Shown here: in pieces, positions 1 to 10,698 of the stretch | Layout: every line of letters starts with the position of its first letter | Numbering within the stretch: the stretch's first letter is position 1 | Assembly (NCBI GenBank): GCA_021741205.1 | Contig: JAIOYI010000005.1 | Location: 124,001-188,000, forward strand | Origin: Emcibacter sp. | GTDB lineage: Bacteria > Pseudomonadota > Alphaproteobacteria > Sphingomonadales > Emcibacteraceae | Length of the DNA: 64,000 nt | Direction of reading: 5' to 3' | The notes under the pieces: generated by a model | Told to the model about the DNA's origin: nothing | What the model saw: the letters and a program-made list of their open reading frames with translations, nothing else | Database searches by the model: none | Translations under genes and position numbers: made by a program

Positions 1-1665
1 CTTGTATCCAAGGATGACTTTGGCCCACTGGTGAAGACCACGATGACCCGTTGTATTCATTGCACCCGTTGTGTGCGCTTTTCCGAAGAGATCGCTGGTG
101 TTCCCGCACTCGGTGGTATTGGGCGCGGTGATCATATGGAAATCACCACTTACCAAGAACAACCCTTTGCCTCTGAGCTTTCTGGTAATGTTGTTGATCT
201 GTGTCCCGTTGGGGCCTTGACCAATAAACCTTATGCTTTCTCAGCCCGCCCTTGGGAATTAAAATCAACGGAAACCTTTGATATTCATGATGCCATGGGA
301 TCAAGTATCCGTGCCGATGCACGGGGTCGTGAAGTTATGCGCATTTTGCCTCGCCTAAATGAGGATGTGAATGAAGAATGGATTTCAGACAAAACCCGTC
401 AAGCGGTTGATGGATTAAAATATAATCGCATTGATAGGCCCTATATTCGCAAAGCGGGCAAGTTGCAGGCGGCCTCTTGGGACGAGGCATTTTCTGTTAT
501 TGCGACCAAGCTAAAAGGCGTGAAGGGTAATGAGATTGCGGGCCTTGTGGGTGATCTTTGTGACGCAGAAAGCATGTATGCTCTGAAAGGACTGCTTAAT
601 TCATTGGGTAGCAAAGCCATTGATTGCCGTCAGGATGGTGCCCATTACGGCGGAAAAAATCGGGTCGGATATCTGTTTAATACGGGTATCGCGGGTATTG
701 ATGAGGCGGACGCTTGTCTACTTGTGGGAACAAACCCCCGTAAAGAAGCCCCTGTTCTGAATATTCGTTTGCGGGCCTTAACAAAGCGTGGCCCCATTGC
801 TGCTGTAGGTGAGAATGAAAATCTGACCTATCCTGTGGAATATTTGGGTAATACGGCCAAAGCACTAGAAGAATTACTTGCGGGTAAGGGTGTCTTTGCC
901 AAGGCATTGAAATCCGCCAAAAAACCTATGATTATTTTGGGGTCAGGAGCCGTAAGTCATGTGGACGGGGCTGCTATTCTAAAACTTGCCCATGATATTG
1001 CTGATAAATACGGCATGGTTAAAAAGGGTTGGAACGGTTTTAACATTCTTCATCATGCCATCAGTCGGGTTGGGGCAATGGATATGGGTCTTGTTGCAAA
1101 GTCGGGTGTTGATGGTATTTTGGACGGCGCCGTATCGGGCAACATCAAGGTCGTCTTTAATTTAGGCGCTGACGAAATTGATACAGCACGCCTGAAAAAA
1201 GCCTTTGTGATTTATCAGGGCAGCCACGGTGACGAGGGCGTTAAACAGGCCGACGTTATTTTACCTGGCGTTGCCTATACGGAAAAATCGGGTACTTATG
1301 TAAATTTGGAAGGTCGGGTGCAAAAAGCCCCACGGGTTATTTTTGGACCGGGGGAAGCCAGAGAAGACTGGACAATACTTAGGGCCTTATCGGAAAGGTT
1401 GGGTCATACCTTACCTTTTGATAATCTTGCGGAACTGAGGGATAAGATGATTGCGGATTTTCCGTCTTTTGGTCTTGTGGATCAGTTGCCTTCTGAGGCA
1501 TGGGCAGAATTTGGTGTTCAAGGTAAAATATCCGATAAGCCAATCATGAATGCTATCGCTGACTTTTATCAAACCAACCCCATAGCACGGTCATCAAAAG
1601 TGATGGCGGAATGCAGCAATGCCTATGAGGGGACAAAATTTATGGCGGAGGCATCCCATGGCTGA
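1..1665 (+). CDS. nuoG: NADH-quinone oxidoreductase subunit G (5' end outside window)
   Basis: This is the large iron-sulfur subunit of the peripheral arm of respiratory complex I, which passes electrons from NADH towards quinone. The frame is open from the first base with no start, so roughly the first 130-140 residues, including the ferredoxin-like [2Fe-2S] part, lie upstream. Visible are CIHCTRC and, further on, DLCPVGAL, together the Cys ligands of a [4Fe-4S] cluster. The rest has the molybdopterin-oxidoreductase-like fold that in NuoG carries no molybdenum. About 554 residues are present against about 690 in alphaproteobacterial homologues. The stop overlaps the nuoH start by 8 bp, so the two are translationally linked. 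Confidence 0.97.
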   Translation, partial: LVSKDDFGPLVKTTMTRCIHCTRCVRFSEEIAGVPALGGIGRGDHMEITTYQEQPFASELSGNVVDLCPVGALTNKPYAFSARPWELKSTETFDIHDAMGSSIRADARGREVMRILPRLNEDVNEEWISDKTRQAVDGLKYNRIDRPYIRKAGKLQAASWDEAFSVIATKLKGVKGNEIAGLVGDLCDAESMYALKGLLNSLGSKAIDCRQDGAHYGGKNRVGYLFNTGIAGIDEADACLLVGTNPRKEAPVLNIRLRALTKRGPIAAVGENENLTYPVEYLGNTAKALEELLAGKGVFAKALKSAKKPMIILGSGAVSHVDGAAILKLAHDIADKYGMVKKGWNGFNILHHAISRVGAMDMGLVAKSGVDGILDGAVSGNIKVVFNLGADEIDTARLKKAFVIYQGSHGDEGVKQADVILPGVAYTEKSGTYVNLEGRVQKAPRVIFGPGEAREDWTILRALSERLGHTLPFDNLAELRDKMIADFPSFGLVDQLPSEAWAEFGVQGKISDKPIMNAIADFYQTNPIARSSKVMAECSNAYEGTKFMAEASHG

Positions 1666-2722
1666 TTTACTCGTTGAATTTTTTACATGGGCTTTTGGCG
1701 TGACACTCGTGCCATGGTTTGCCACATTGCTTGGTATTGTGGTTGGAATTCTGGCGATTGTTTTGCCGCTTCTTATTGCGGTTGCCATGAGCGTTTATAT
1801 GGACCGCAAGGTATGGGCGGGGATGCAGATGCGCCGTGGCCCGAATGTGGTGGGACCTTGGGGATTGATGCAATCATTCGCTGATGGTTTAAAACTTTTC
1901 CTCAAAGAAACCATTATACCGGCCAGTGCCAATAAATTTATTTTTCTGCTGGCTCCTGCGCTGACCTTTATCTTGGCGCTTGTGGGCTGGGCGGTTATTC
2001 CCTTTGGCGACGGGGTGGTTTTGGCGAATTTAAATGTGGGTATTCTTTATCTATTCGCTATGTCATCCCTTGGTGTTTATGGGATTATTCTGTCTGGATG
2101 GGCCAGTAATTCCCGCTATGCCTTTTTGGGAGCGTTACGCTCATCGGCGCAAATGGTTTCCTATGAGGTCTCTATTGGTTTTGTTCTTGTTACGGTTCTC
2201 ATGTGTGCGGGATCATTGAATTTGAGCGAGATTGTCCTTGCTCAGAAAAACGCCTTCATGGGAGTTAATGGTTATTGGTTTACACCGCTATTCCCCATGT
2301 TGATTGTTTTCTTCATTTCCGCATTAGCAGAAACGAACCGTCCACCCTTTGACCTACCCGAAGCAGAATCAGAAATTGTCGCAGGCTATCAGATTGAATA
2401 TTCATCCATGGCCTTTGCGTTATTCTTCCTTGGTGAATATGCCAATATTATCCTGATGTGTGCGATGACAAGCATTTTGTTCCTTGGCGGATGGCTACCA
2501 CCTGTGGACTGGGAACCGCTTTATATTATTCCGGGATGGATTTGGTTTTTTGGTAAAATAATTTTCATGTTCTTTGTCTTTGCTTGGGTCAAGGCAACCG
2601 TACCACGGTATCGTTATGATCAGCTGATGCGACTGGGTTGGAAAGTATTCTTGCCATTGTCTCTACTTTGGGTCGTATTAACGGGATTGTTCTTGTTGCT
2701 TACCGACAAGATACCGGCATAA
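1658..2722 (+). CDS. nuoH: NADH-quinone oxidoreductase subunit H
   Basis: Membrane subunit at the base of complex I that helps form the quinone-binding chamber and couples electron transfer to the proton pumps. The 354-residue product has about eight membrane segments and the conserved loop [19 protein letters not shown] chose the ATG at 1658 because a GGAGG lies six bases upstream and family members start close to this point; an ATG at 1619 in the same frame would run far into nuoG with no ribosome site. It follows nuoG with an 8-bp overlap and precedes nuoI by 13 bp, the usual order. Confidence 0.97.
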   Translation: MADLLVEFFTWAFGVTLVPWFATLLGIVVGILAIVLPLLIAVAMSVYMDRKVWAGMQMRRGPNVVGPWGLMQSFADGLKLFLKETIIPASANKFIFLLAPALTFILALVGWAVIPFGDGVVLANLNVGILYLFAMSSLGVYGIILSGWASNSRYAFLGALRSSAQMVSYEVSIGFVLVTVLMCAGSLNLSEIVLAQKNAFMGVNGYWFTPLFPMLIVFFISALAETNRPPFDLPEAESEIVAGYQIEYSSMAFALFFLGEYANIILMCAMTSILFLGGWLPPVDWEPLYIIPGWIWFFGKIIFMFFVFAWVKATVPRYRYDQLMRLGWKVFLPLSLLWVVLTGLFLLLTDKIPA

Positions 2723-2735
2723 AGGAATAGGTGAT

Positions 2736-3224
2736 ATGTTACTACTCAAACACGCAGCACGAACATTTTTGTTAAGTGAATTTGTCAAAGCCATGTGGCT
2801 GACGTTCCGCTATATGTTTCGGCCCAAGGCGACCATCAATTATCCTTATGAAAAGGGGCATTTAAGCCCCCGTTTCAGAGGCGAGCATGCTCTGCGCCGT
2901 TATCCCAATGGTGAGGAACGCTGTATCGCGTGTAAATTATGCGAGGCAATTTGTCCTGCACAGGCCATTGTGATTGAGGCTGCCGTTGCTGATGATGGCT
3001 CACGGCGCACAACTCGGTATGACATTGATATGACCAAATGTATTTATTGCGGTTATTGTCAAGAAGCCTGTCCCGTGGAGGCGATTGTTGAAGGACCTAA
3101 TTTTGAATTTGCCACAGAAACCAGAGAAGAGCTCTACTATAACAAGGAAAAGCTATTGAAGAATGGTGAAATGTGGGAACAAGAAATCGCCACCAATATT
3201 AAACTTGATGCGCCGTATAGATAG
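2736..3224 (+). CDS. nuoI: NADH-quinone oxidoreductase subunit I
   Basis: Peripheral-arm subunit carrying two [4Fe-4S] clusters (N6a and N6b in the standard nomenclature) that relay electrons towards the quinone site. The ligands are visible as [12 protein letters not shown] (Cys 63, 66, 69, 73) and [12 protein letters not shown] (Cys 102, 105, 108, 112). The length of 162 residues is normal. An amphipathic N-terminal helix (WLTFRYMF) is consistent with docking on the membrane arm. It lies between nuoH and nuoJ with gaps of 13 and 12 bp. Confidence 0.97.
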   Translation: MLLLKHAARTFLLSEFVKAMWLTFRYMFRPKATINYPYEKGHLSPRFRGEHALRRYPNGEERCIACKLCEAICPAQAIVIEAAVADDGSRRTTRYDIDMTKCIYCGYCQEACPVEAIVEGPNFEFATETREELYYNKEKLLKNGEMWEQEIATNIKLDAPYR

Positions 3225-3236
3225 GATAAATAGAAT

Positions 3237-3848
3237 ATGATTTATACATTTTGCTTTTATCTTTTTGCCACCGTCACAGTATTTTCTGGAATTATGGTTA
3301 TCTCCAGTCGCAATCCCGTGCATTCGGTATTGTATCTGATCTTGGCCTTTTTTAATTCGGCAGGATTATTCGTGATGCTCGGGGCTGAATTTGTTGCCAT
3401 GATATTGGTGATTGTCTATGTGGGGGCGGTTGCGGTCTTGTTTATCTTTGTCGTCATGATGCTTGACATTGACTATAGCGAAATGCGCAAAGGCTTTCAG
3501 AAATACTTGCCTATTGGTGGTTTGATCGGGTTTTTGCTTTTGGCAGAGCTTGCCTTGGTTGGTATGGGATGGGGATTGTCGGGCGGCGTTGTCACCGATC
3601 CTGCTACCGCCATTCCGGCCTTAACGGAAATGTCCAATACAGAGGCGCTCGGCAGCCTTCTTTATACAAAATATGTCTTTTTGTTTCAGATGGCGGGTCT
3701 GATTTTGTTGGTTGCTATGATTGGCGCCATTGTATTGACCCACAGAAAACGTCCAGGGGTTAAGAAACAGAATATCAATAAACAGGTTATGCACCGCAGA
3801 AGTGATGCGTATGAAATTGTTAAAGTTAAACCGGGTCAAGGGATATAG
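3237..3848 (+). CDS. nuoJ: NADH-quinone oxidoreductase subunit J
   Basis: Small membrane subunit of complex I and part of the proton-translocation path next to NuoK. The 203-residue product has five hydrophobic segments, including the conserved glycine-rich stretch around [16 protein letters not shown]. The C-terminal tail after the last membrane helix is basic and likely cytoplasmic. It starts 12 bp after nuoI and is followed by nuoK after 23 bp, the largest gap inside this part of the operon. Confidence 0.95.
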   Translation: MIYTFCFYLFATVTVFSGIMVISSRNPVHSVLYLILAFFNSAGLFVMLGAEFVAMILVIVYVGAVAVLFIFVVMMLDIDYSEMRKGFQKYLPIGGLIGFLLLAELALVGMGWGLSGGVVTDPATAIPALTEMSNTEALGSLLYTKYVFLFQMAGLILLVAMIGAIVLTHRKRPGVKKQNINKQVMHRRSDAYEIVKVKPGQGI

Positions 3849-3871
3849 GGCCGAGGGGTGGTAGGAAAAAA

Positions 3872-4183
3872 ATGATGGAAATTGGACTTGCTCATTATCT
3901 AACCGTTGCGGCCATGTTGTTTACCATTGGTATCTTCGGTATCTTTTTGAACAGGAAGAATGTGATTATTATACTGATGTCGGTAGAACTTATTCTACTT
4001 TCGGTCAATATTAATTTTGTTGCATTTTCTTCTTATCTGCATGACATGGTTGGGCAGGTATTTACCATGTTTATTTTGACCGTTGCGGCGGGTGAAGCGG
4101 CCATTGGGCTTGCAATCCTCGTTATTTATTTCCGTAACCGTGGCAGTATCGCGGTTGAAGACATTCATCTGATGAAAGGATAA
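3872..4183 (+). CDS. nuoK: NADH-quinone oxidoreductase subunit K
   Basis: Three-helix membrane subunit of complex I, related to MrpC of sodium/proton antiporters. Acidic residues inside the helices, seen in [11 protein letters not shown] and [12 protein letters not shown], are the conserved glutamates of the proton channel. The length of 103 residues is typical. Translation could start at 3872 or at the next codon, since two ATGs are adjacent. It ends 7 bp before nuoL. Confidence 0.96.
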   Translation: MMEIGLAHYLTVAAMLFTIGIFGIFLNRKNVIIILMSVELILLSVNINFVAFSSYLHDMVGQVFTMFILTVAAGEAAIGLAILVIYFRNRGSIAVEDIHLMKG

Positions 4184-4190
4184 AGATATA

Positions 4191-6122
4191 ATGTATCAGA
4201 TAATTGTTTTCGGACCCCTTCTTGCCGCCGTTATTGCGGGTCTATTTGGTAAAAGACTGGGGGATAAGGGCGCACAATTTGTCACATGCGGAGCCTTGAT
4301 CTTGTCGGCTTTCTTGTCGTGGGTTGCCCTTTTTCAGGTGGCCTTTGGTCACAGCGTTGAACATGTGACGGTAATGAATTGGGTTAGTTCAGGGGATCTG
4401 AACTTTAACTGGGGATTTAAGATCGATAGCTTAACGGCGGTGATGCTTGTGGTGGTCAATACGGTATCCTGTTTGGTTCACATTTATTCTGTGGGCTATA
4501 TGAGCCATGATCCGCATAAGCCCCGTTTTATGGCTTACTTAAGCTTTTTCACATTTGCCATGTTGATGTTGGTGACGGCGGATAATTTTGTTCAAATGTT
4601 CTTTGGTTGGGAAGGCGTGGGTCTTGCATCCTATTTGTTGATCGGATTTTGGTATAAGAAACCATCAGCCTGTGCCGCGGCGATTAAGGCCTTTATCGTG
4701 AACCGTGTGGGTGACTTTGGCTTTGCGCTCGGTATTTTCACCCTCTTTATGGTCACAGGTGCGGTTGATTTTGAAACAGTTTTTGCCGCCATTCCACAAT
4801 TAGAGGGACAGACAATTCATTTTCTTTGGATGGATTTGGATTTGATCACAACCATCTGTATTTTGCTTTTCATTGGAGCGATGGGTAAATCGGCACAGCT
4901 TGGTCTGCATACTTGGCTTCCAGACGCCATGGAGGGGCCGACCCCCGTATCGGCACTGATCCATGCGGCAACCATGGTGACGGCGGGTGTCTTTATGGTG
5001 GCACGTTGTTCACCAATTTTTGAATATTCTCCAGATGCCTTGGCCTTTGTTGCGCTTATTGGTGCCTCGACCGCAATATTTGCCGCAACCATTGGCACAA
5101 CACAGAATGATATCAAGCGGGTGATTGCCTATTCAACCTGTTCTCAGCTTGGTTATATGTTCTTTGCTTTGGGCGTTTCGGCCTATGGGGCGGCCATATT
5201 TCATCTCTTCACCCATGCCTTTTTTAAGGCCTTGCTGTTCCTTGGGTCTGGTTCTGTGATCCATGCCATGAGCGATGAACAGGATATGCGGAAAATGGGC
5301 GGACTGCGTAAGAAAATTCCAGCAACATTTGCCATGATGACCATTGGTACCTTGGCGTTGACGGGATTCCCTTTCTTTGCGGGTTATTATTCCAAGGATA
5401 TGATTATTGAGGCGGCCTTTGCTTCGGGCTCTTCTATGTCGGGCTATGCTTTTGCGATGGGTGTTCTTGCGGCTTTATTGACCTCTTTTTATAGCTGGCG
5501 TTTAATCTTTATGACCTTTTTTGGTAAAAGTCGGGCCAGCAAATCCGTGCAAGACCATGTGCATGAGAGTGGCAACTGGATGATGGTGCCGTTATATGTG
5601 TTGGCCGCAGGCGCAGTCGGGGCTGGTTTCCTGTTTAAGGATTATTTTGTTGGTCATCATTATAAAGATTTCTGGGGTCATGCCTTATTCCTCAAAGATG
5701 CGGCTCATAACGTTATGGAAGAGGCTCATCATGTACCAGGCTGGGTCATGGCGGCACCTTTTGTGGTGATGGTTACTGGATTTTTGATTGCGGTTTATGC
5801 CTATATCATAAAGCCAGAAACACCAGCAGCATTCTCTGGAACTTTCCGTCATCTTTACAATCTGTTTTACAATAAATGGTATGTGGATGAAATCTATGAC
5901 TTCTTATTTGTCAATCCTGCGAAAAAATTAGGATTGTTTTTGTGGAAGAAGGGGGATGAAAATATCATTGACCGTTACGGGCCAGATGGCGCCGCAGAGG
6001 GAGTTATGATACTTGCCCGTAAATTTAAAGCATTGCAAAGTGGTTATGTTTACCATTATGCGTTTGCCATGTTGATCGGTATTGCCGCTTTCGTCACGTG
6101 GTTTGTAGGAGGGGCAAGCTAA
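4191..6122 (+). CDS. nuoL: NADH-quinone oxidoreductase subunit L
   Basis: The distal antiporter-like proton pump of complex I. The 643-residue protein has the N-terminal NuoL domain, then the proton-conducting core with [16 protein letters not shown] and the channel segment [21 protein letters not shown] long C-terminal part contains the lateral helix typical of this subunit. Many membrane helices span the whole length. The stop codon TAA shares its last base with the ATG of nuoM. Confidence 0.97.
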   Translation: MYQIIVFGPLLAAVIAGLFGKRLGDKGAQFVTCGALILSAFLSWVALFQVAFGHSVEHVTVMNWVSSGDLNFNWGFKIDSLTAVMLVVVNTVSCLVHIYSVGYMSHDPHKPRFMAYLSFFTFAMLMLVTADNFVQMFFGWEGVGLASYLLIGFWYKKPSACAAAIKAFIVNRVGDFGFALGIFTLFMVTGAVDFETVFAAIPQLEGQTIHFLWMDLDLITTICILLFIGAMGKSAQLGLHTWLPDAMEGPTPVSALIHAATMVTAGVFMVARCSPIFEYSPDALAFVALIGASTAIFAATIGTTQNDIKRVIAYSTCSQLGYMFFALGVSAYGAAIFHLFTHAFFKALLFLGSGSVIHAMSDEQDMRKMGGLRKKIPATFAMMTIGTLALTGFPFFAGYYSKDMIIEAAFASGSSMSGYAFAMGVLAALLTSFYSWRLIFMTFFGKSRASKSVQDHVHESGNWMMVPLYVLAAGAVGAGFLFKDYFVGHHYKDFWGHALFLKDAAHNVMEEAHHVPGWVMAAPFVVMVTGFLIAVYAYIIKPETPAAFSGTFRHLYNLFYNKWYVDEIYDFLFVNPAKKLGLFLWKKGDENIIDRYGPDGAAEGVMILARKFKALQSGYVYHYAFAMLIGIAAFVTWFVGGAS

Positions 6123-7621
6123 TGGAACATTTCCCTATTCTTTCAATTATTACCTTCTTGCCGCTGCTTGGGGTTCTCTTTATTTTGCTGACCAAGGGCG
6201 AGAATGCTGACCGTAATGCTCGCAATGCGGCGTTATGGGTTACGGTTTTTACTTTTCTTGCTTCCTTGATACTGTGGTTTAGTTTTGATAAAACAACCGC
6301 CGACTTTCAATTTGTAGAACGTGCTCCTTGGCTTGGCGATAATATCAATTACCATATGGGTGTTGATGGAATTTCCATATTATTCGTCATGTTGACCACC
6401 TTCATTATGCCCATTGTGATTTTGACGGGATGGGATGTGATCAAGGTTCGGGTGAAGGAATATTTGATTGCCTTCCTTCTGCTTGAAACATTGATGATTG
6501 GTGTTTTCTGTGCCTTGGATATGGTTCTTTTTTACCTGTTTTTCGAAGGCGGCTTGATCCCCATGTTTTTGATTATTGGGGTTTGGGGTGGCAAGAACCG
6601 TATTTATGCGGCTTATAAGCTATTTCTTTATACGTTGCTGGGCTCTGTTCTTATGCTGCTTGCCATGCTGTATATGTATTTTCAAACAGGAACCACAGAT
6701 ATCCCCACTTTGATGCAGTATAATTTTGATGTTAATGCTCAAACTTGGCTATTCCTTGCTTTCTTTGCCTCATTTGCGGTGAAGATGCCTATGTGGCCAG
6801 TTCATACGTGGTTACCCGATGCCCACGTACAGGCGCCCACAGCGGGTTCTGTGATTTTGGCTGGTATCTTGCTTAAAATGGGAGGATATGGTTTCTTGCG
6901 GTTTTCATTGCCCATGTTCCCTCACGCCTCTGTCGAACTTGCGTGGCTGATCTATAGTTTGTCTGTGATTGCCATTATTTATACGTCGCTTGTGGCCTTG
7001 ATGCAGCAGGATATGAAAAAGTTGATTGCCTATTCATCTGTTGCCCATATGGGGTTTGTCACCCTTGGTATATTTGCCTTTAATACACAAGGTATCGAAG
7101 GTGCCATTATGGTGATGTTGGCGCATGGTTTTGTGGCAAGCGCGCTGTTCCTTTGTGTTGGGGTGATTTATGACAGACTTCATACCCGTGAGATTGATCG
7201 TTATGGTGGCTTGGTGAATATCATGCCAAAATACGCGCTTGTCTTTATGTTTTTTACCATGGCCTCGGTGGGACTTCCTGGAACGGGTAACTTTGTTGGC
7301 GAAATTCTGGTCTTGATCGGATTATTCAAGGTCAGTATCTGGACGACATTCTTTGCTGCTTTTGGTCTGATTCTGGGAGCGGCTTATATGCTGTGGCTAT
7401 ACCGCAAGGTTGTCTTTGGTGAATTGGTCAAAGAGGATCTTAAGACCATGCTCGATATGGATAAGCGGGAAATATTAATTTTTGCACCCTTGGTGTTATT
7501 TACCTTATGGATGGGCATACATCCGTCAACCTTTATGGATTTCATGCATGTGTCCGTTGAAAATCTTATTACACATCATCAGGCCGCAGTTTCCGTGGTT
7601 GTTGATACGGTAACACCGTAG
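6122..7621 (+). CDS. nuoM: NADH-quinone oxidoreductase subunit M
   Basis: The middle antiporter-like proton pump of the membrane arm. The start at 6122 is preferred over an upstream in-frame codon at 6098 because it overlaps the nuoL stop as TAATG and has AGGAGG at the right distance. The 499-residue product shows [20 protein letters not shown], which matches the proton-channel loop of this family, and the conserved Glu in [10 protein letters not shown]. The next gene, nuoN, starts 13 bp later. Confidence 0.97.
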   Translation: MEHFPILSIITFLPLLGVLFILLTKGENADRNARNAALWVTVFTFLASLILWFSFDKTTADFQFVERAPWLGDNINYHMGVDGISILFVMLTTFIMPIVILTGWDVIKVRVKEYLIAFLLLETLMIGVFCALDMVLFYLFFEGGLIPMFLIIGVWGGKNRIYAAYKLFLYTLLGSVLMLLAMLYMYFQTGTTDIPTLMQYNFDVNAQTWLFLAFFASFAVKMPMWPVHTWLPDAHVQAPTAGSVILAGILLKMGGYGFLRFSLPMFPHASVELAWLIYSLSVIAIIYTSLVALMQQDMKKLIAYSSVAHMGFVTLGIFAFNTQGIEGAIMVMLAHGFVASALFLCVGVIYDRLHTREIDRYGGLVNIMPKYALVFMFFTMASVGLPGTGNFVGEILVLIGLFKVSIWTTFFAAFGLILGAAYMLWLYRKVVFGELVKEDLKTMLDMDKREILIFAPLVLFTLWMGIHPSTFMDFMHVSVENLITHHQAAVSVVVDTVTP

Positions 7622-7634
7622 GGAGATATGAGAG

Positions 7635-9137
7635 ATGACTGAAATGATGCTTCCCAATTTAACCCCCGCATACGGCGAAATTCTTATGGCTCTTGGAGCC
7701 ATGGCACTGTTGATGCTGGGTGTTTTTCGTGGCAATTCATCCACCCGCTTTATATCATTGATCTCAGCGGCCTTAATGATTGCAGCCTTATTTATTACCG
7801 TAAACTGGCAAGATACAGCCGTCTATACCTTTGGAAATATGTTCGTTGTGGATCGCTTCACATCCTTTATGAAAATTTTGGTCTTGGTGGCATCGAGTTT
7901 AGCGGTGATCATGTCGATACAATATTTCAAGGATGAGGGAGAGGAAAGATTTGAATATCCCATTCTTCTTCTTCTGGCGACTGTTGGTATGATGGTGATG
8001 ATTTCTGCCAATGATTTGATGTCGCTTTATATGGGTTTGGAATTACAATCATTGAGCCTTTATGTGTTGGCCTCTATACGGCGTGATAGTGAGCTTTCAA
8101 CAGAGGCGGGCTTGAAATATTTTGTCCTTGGGGCATTGTCTTCGGGTATTTTGCTTTTTGGTAGTTCGTTGATATACGGTTTTGTGGGCAGCACAAATTT
8201 TACAGTCATTGGCGATACACTGGCTCATGCCAATGAACATTTGGGAGGACATGCTCCGAATATTGGGGTGATTGTCGGGATGGTTTTTGTCCTTTCTGGT
8301 CTTGCTTTTAAAATTTCTGCGGTTCCTTTTCATATGTGGACACCAGATGTTTACCAAGGTGCGCCAACCCCTGTAACGGCCTTTTTTGCGGTTGCACCAA
8401 AGGTTGCGGCTCTTGCGCTTCTGGTTCGGGTATTGTATGTGCCGTTCGGCGAACTGTCCCATTCTTGGACACAGGTTATTGTCTTTATGTCCCTTGCTTC
8501 AATGGTGCTTGGCTCTGTGGCGGCTGTGGTGCAAACGAATATCAAACGCTTGATGGCCTATAGCTCAATAGGTCATATTGGTTTTGCCCTCGTGGGTCTT
8601 GCTGCTGGAAATCAGGAAGGCGTGCGTGGGTTGATGATTTATATGGCTATATATCTTGTGATGAATGTGGGAACATTTGCCTGTATTCTGTCTATGCGCC
8701 GTAATAATGGTATGGTTGAGGAAATATCCGATCTTTCTGGCCTTGTACAGACACGTCCCTTAATGGCGGTCGCCTTAGGAATTTTTATGCTTTCTTTGGC
8801 AGGAATCCCGCCGATGGCTGGTTTCTGGGGAAAATGGTATGTCTTTAAGGCCGTTATTGCCAAGGCCGTTGAAAATCCTATGGCCACGGATTATGGGCTG
8901 ATTAGCCTTGCGGTTATTGGTGTTGTTGCCAGTGTGATCGGAGCATATTATTATTTGAATGTGGTTAAAATTATGTTCTTTAATGCACCAGAAGAAGAAT
9001 TCATGCCGCAAAAATCATTTAAAATGACTGCCATTATGAGTTTTGGTGCGGCACTTATGGTATTGTTCTTATTGCCGCAGGTGAACGCCCCCATTTTGGA
9101 ATATGCCAGAATGGCTGCTGCTGCCTTGATCTCTTAA
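7635..9137 (+). CDS. nuoN: NADH-quinone oxidoreductase subunit N
   Basis: The proximal antiporter-like proton pump of complex I. The 500-residue product is strongly hydrophobic throughout and has [20 protein letters not shown], the NuoN version of the antiporter channel motif, and [14 protein letters not shown]. It closes the nuo set. The following gene birA begins 6 bp later on the same strand, so transcription very probably continues. Confidence 0.97.
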   Translation: MTEMMLPNLTPAYGEILMALGAMALLMLGVFRGNSSTRFISLISAALMIAALFITVNWQDTAVYTFGNMFVVDRFTSFMKILVLVASSLAVIMSIQYFKDEGEERFEYPILLLLATVGMMVMISANDLMSLYMGLELQSLSLYVLASIRRDSELSTEAGLKYFVLGALSSGILLFGSSLIYGFVGSTNFTVIGDTLAHANEHLGGHAPNIGVIVGMVFVLSGLAFKISAVPFHMWTPDVYQGAPTPVTAFFAVAPKVAALALLVRVLYVPFGELSHSWTQVIVFMSLASMVLGSVAAVVQTNIKRLMAYSSIGHIGFALVGLAAGNQEGVRGLMIYMAIYLVMNVGTFACILSMRRNNGMVEEISDLSGLVQTRPLMAVALGIFMLSLAGIPPMAGFWGKWYVFKAVIAKAVENPMATDYGLISLAVIGVVASVIGAYYYLNVVKIMFFNAPEEEFMPQKSFKMTAIMSFGAALMVLFLLPQVNAPILEYARMAAAALIS

Positions 9138-9143
9138 TATCTT

Positions 9144-9908
9144 ATGGTGATGACAAAGCCTTTTTCAATGCCCGAGGGATATGACCTTCGGGCATTTGAC
9201 ATTTTGGACAGCACCAATGTTGAGTGTCGCCGCATAGCAGATACGGGCGTGGCGGGCAATATTTGGGTCACAGCCAAGAGCCAAACTATGGGCAAGGGAA
9301 GACGGGGAAGATCGTGGGTTTCTGACAACGGTAATCTTTTTGCATCGCTCTTATATGCCATTGATTGTGATCTTGCGACGGCGTCCGAGATTTCCTTTGT
9401 GACGGCCTTGGCTGTGCGGGATGTGGTGGCGGATATAGTGCAAGATAATGATGCTGTGGCCTGTAAATGGCCTAATGATATTTTGGTGCGGGGCAAGAAA
9501 ATATCTGGTATTTTGCTGGAAACCGCAGGACGGGGAAATGAAATACCCACCCATGTGATTATTGGTATTGGCATTAATATTACGGATCATCCAGAGGTCA
9601 CCTTATATCCCGCAACAGATTTGAAAAGCTGTGTTGGGCGTGACGTGGCCTTGGATACGGTTATGCAAAATCTTATTACATCTATGGATCACTGGCTTTG
9701 TGCTTGGAAAGATAGAGGATTTTCTGTCATACGCAAGGCGTGGAAGGAAAATTCTTATGGTATGGGAGAAGGGATCACCGTTCGTTTACCCAATGAGGTA
9801 TTAGAGGGTCGCTTCGTTGATTTAGATGACCATGGTGCACTAATACTTGAGTTTAACGGTGAAAGACGACATATTACCGCAGGTGATATTTTTTTTGAGG
9901 TGACGTAA
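9144..9908 (+). CDS. birA: Biotin--[acetyl-CoA-carboxylase] ligase
   Basis: Attaches biotin to the carrier protein of biotin-dependent carboxylases through biotinyl-AMP. The 254 residues contain the catalytic core: the lipoate/biotin-ligase signature GKGRRGRSWVS near residues 52-62, KWPNDILV near 113-120 and GIGINI near 150. A short C-terminal SH3-like domain follows. There is no N-terminal helix-turn-helix, so this is the group I enzyme that does not repress biotin genes. The position between nuoN and coaX is common in alphaproteobacteria. Confidence 0.93.
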   Translation: MVMTKPFSMPEGYDLRAFDILDSTNVECRRIADTGVAGNIWVTAKSQTMGKGRRGRSWVSDNGNLFASLLYAIDCDLATASEISFVTALAVRDVVADIVQDNDAVACKWPNDILVRGKKISGILLETAGRGNEIPTHVIIGIGINITDHPEVTLYPATDLKSCVGRDVALDTVMQNLITSMDHWLCAWKDRGFSVIRKAWKENSYGMGEGITVRLPNEVLEGRFVDLDDHGALILEFNGERRHITAGDIFFEVT

Positions 9909-9910
9909 TT

Positions 9911-10693
9911 ATGCTTCTTGCGATTGATGCTGGAAATACAAATATTGTTTTTGCCATTCACGAAGGCCTAGAGCTTCGCCATAAATGGCGTATATCAAGT
10001 TCTTCTAGCAGGACGGCTGATGAATATATGGTATGGCTAACCCAGCTTATGTTGTTGGAAAATATTTCACCAAAGAAAATAACGGGTGCTATCATTGCAA
10101 CTGTGGTGCCGCAAGCCTTATTTCCCTTACAGCTTTTATGTCGGCGATATTTTGATTGTACAGCTCTTGTCGTTGGGGAAGATGGTGTGGATTTGGGTCT
10201 TGAAATCAAATTGGATAACCCAAAAGAGGTCGGCGCAGATAGGCTTGTCAATGCGGTGGCCGCCCATAAGAAATACGGCGGCCCCATGATTGTGATTGAT
10301 TTTGGAACAGCAACGACCTTTGATGTTATTGATAATGACGGCGCTTATTGTGGCGGCATTATTTCGCCTGGGGTTAATCTATCTGTGGAGGCTCTTCACA
10401 TGGCGGCAGCTAAATTGCCTCGTGTGGCGGTTGAAAAGCCCGCTAAAATTATTGGCACTGGAACAGTATCGGCTATGCAGTCTGGGATTTTTTGGGGTTA
10501 TGTGGGGCTTGTGGAGGGGTTGGTTCGTCGTATCAAACATGAATTTTTACAGCAACATCCAGATCAAATTATGAGAGTTTTGGCAACGGGTGGTCTTGCT
10601 CCCCTTTTTAATGATGAGATTGATGAAATTGAAATCGTCGATCAGGAATTGACCACCTATGGTCTTTTCGAAATATATAGTCGGAATATATAA
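9911..10693 (+). CDS. coaX: Type III pantothenate kinase
   Basis: Phosphorylates pantothenate in the first step of coenzyme A synthesis. The 260-residue sequence opens with LLAIDAGNTNIVFAIHEG, the phosphate-binding loop of the ASKHA fold. It also has the type III motifs GADRLVNAVAAH and IDFGTATTFDV. The start is 2 bp after birA and the end 5 bp before the RNase J gene, so it is a middle gene of the long operon. Confidence 0.95.
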   Translation: MLLAIDAGNTNIVFAIHEGLELRHKWRISSSSSRTADEYMVWLTQLMLLENISPKKITGAIIATVVPQALFPLQLLCRRYFDCTALVVGEDGVDLGLEIKLDNPKEVGADRLVNAVAAHKKYGGPMIVIDFGTATTFDVIDNDGAYCGGIISPGVNLSVEALHMAAAKLPRVAVEKPAKIIGTGTVSAMQSGIFWGYVGLVEGLVRRIKHEFLQQHPDQIMRVLATGGLAPLFNDEIDEIEIVDQELTTYGLFEIYSRNI

Positions 10694-10698
10694 TATTT

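Noticed and set aside
8097-8462. Long antisense reading frames in nuoN and other genes
   Set aside because: They lie fully inside well-supported genes, lack ribosome sites and show no recognisable domain.
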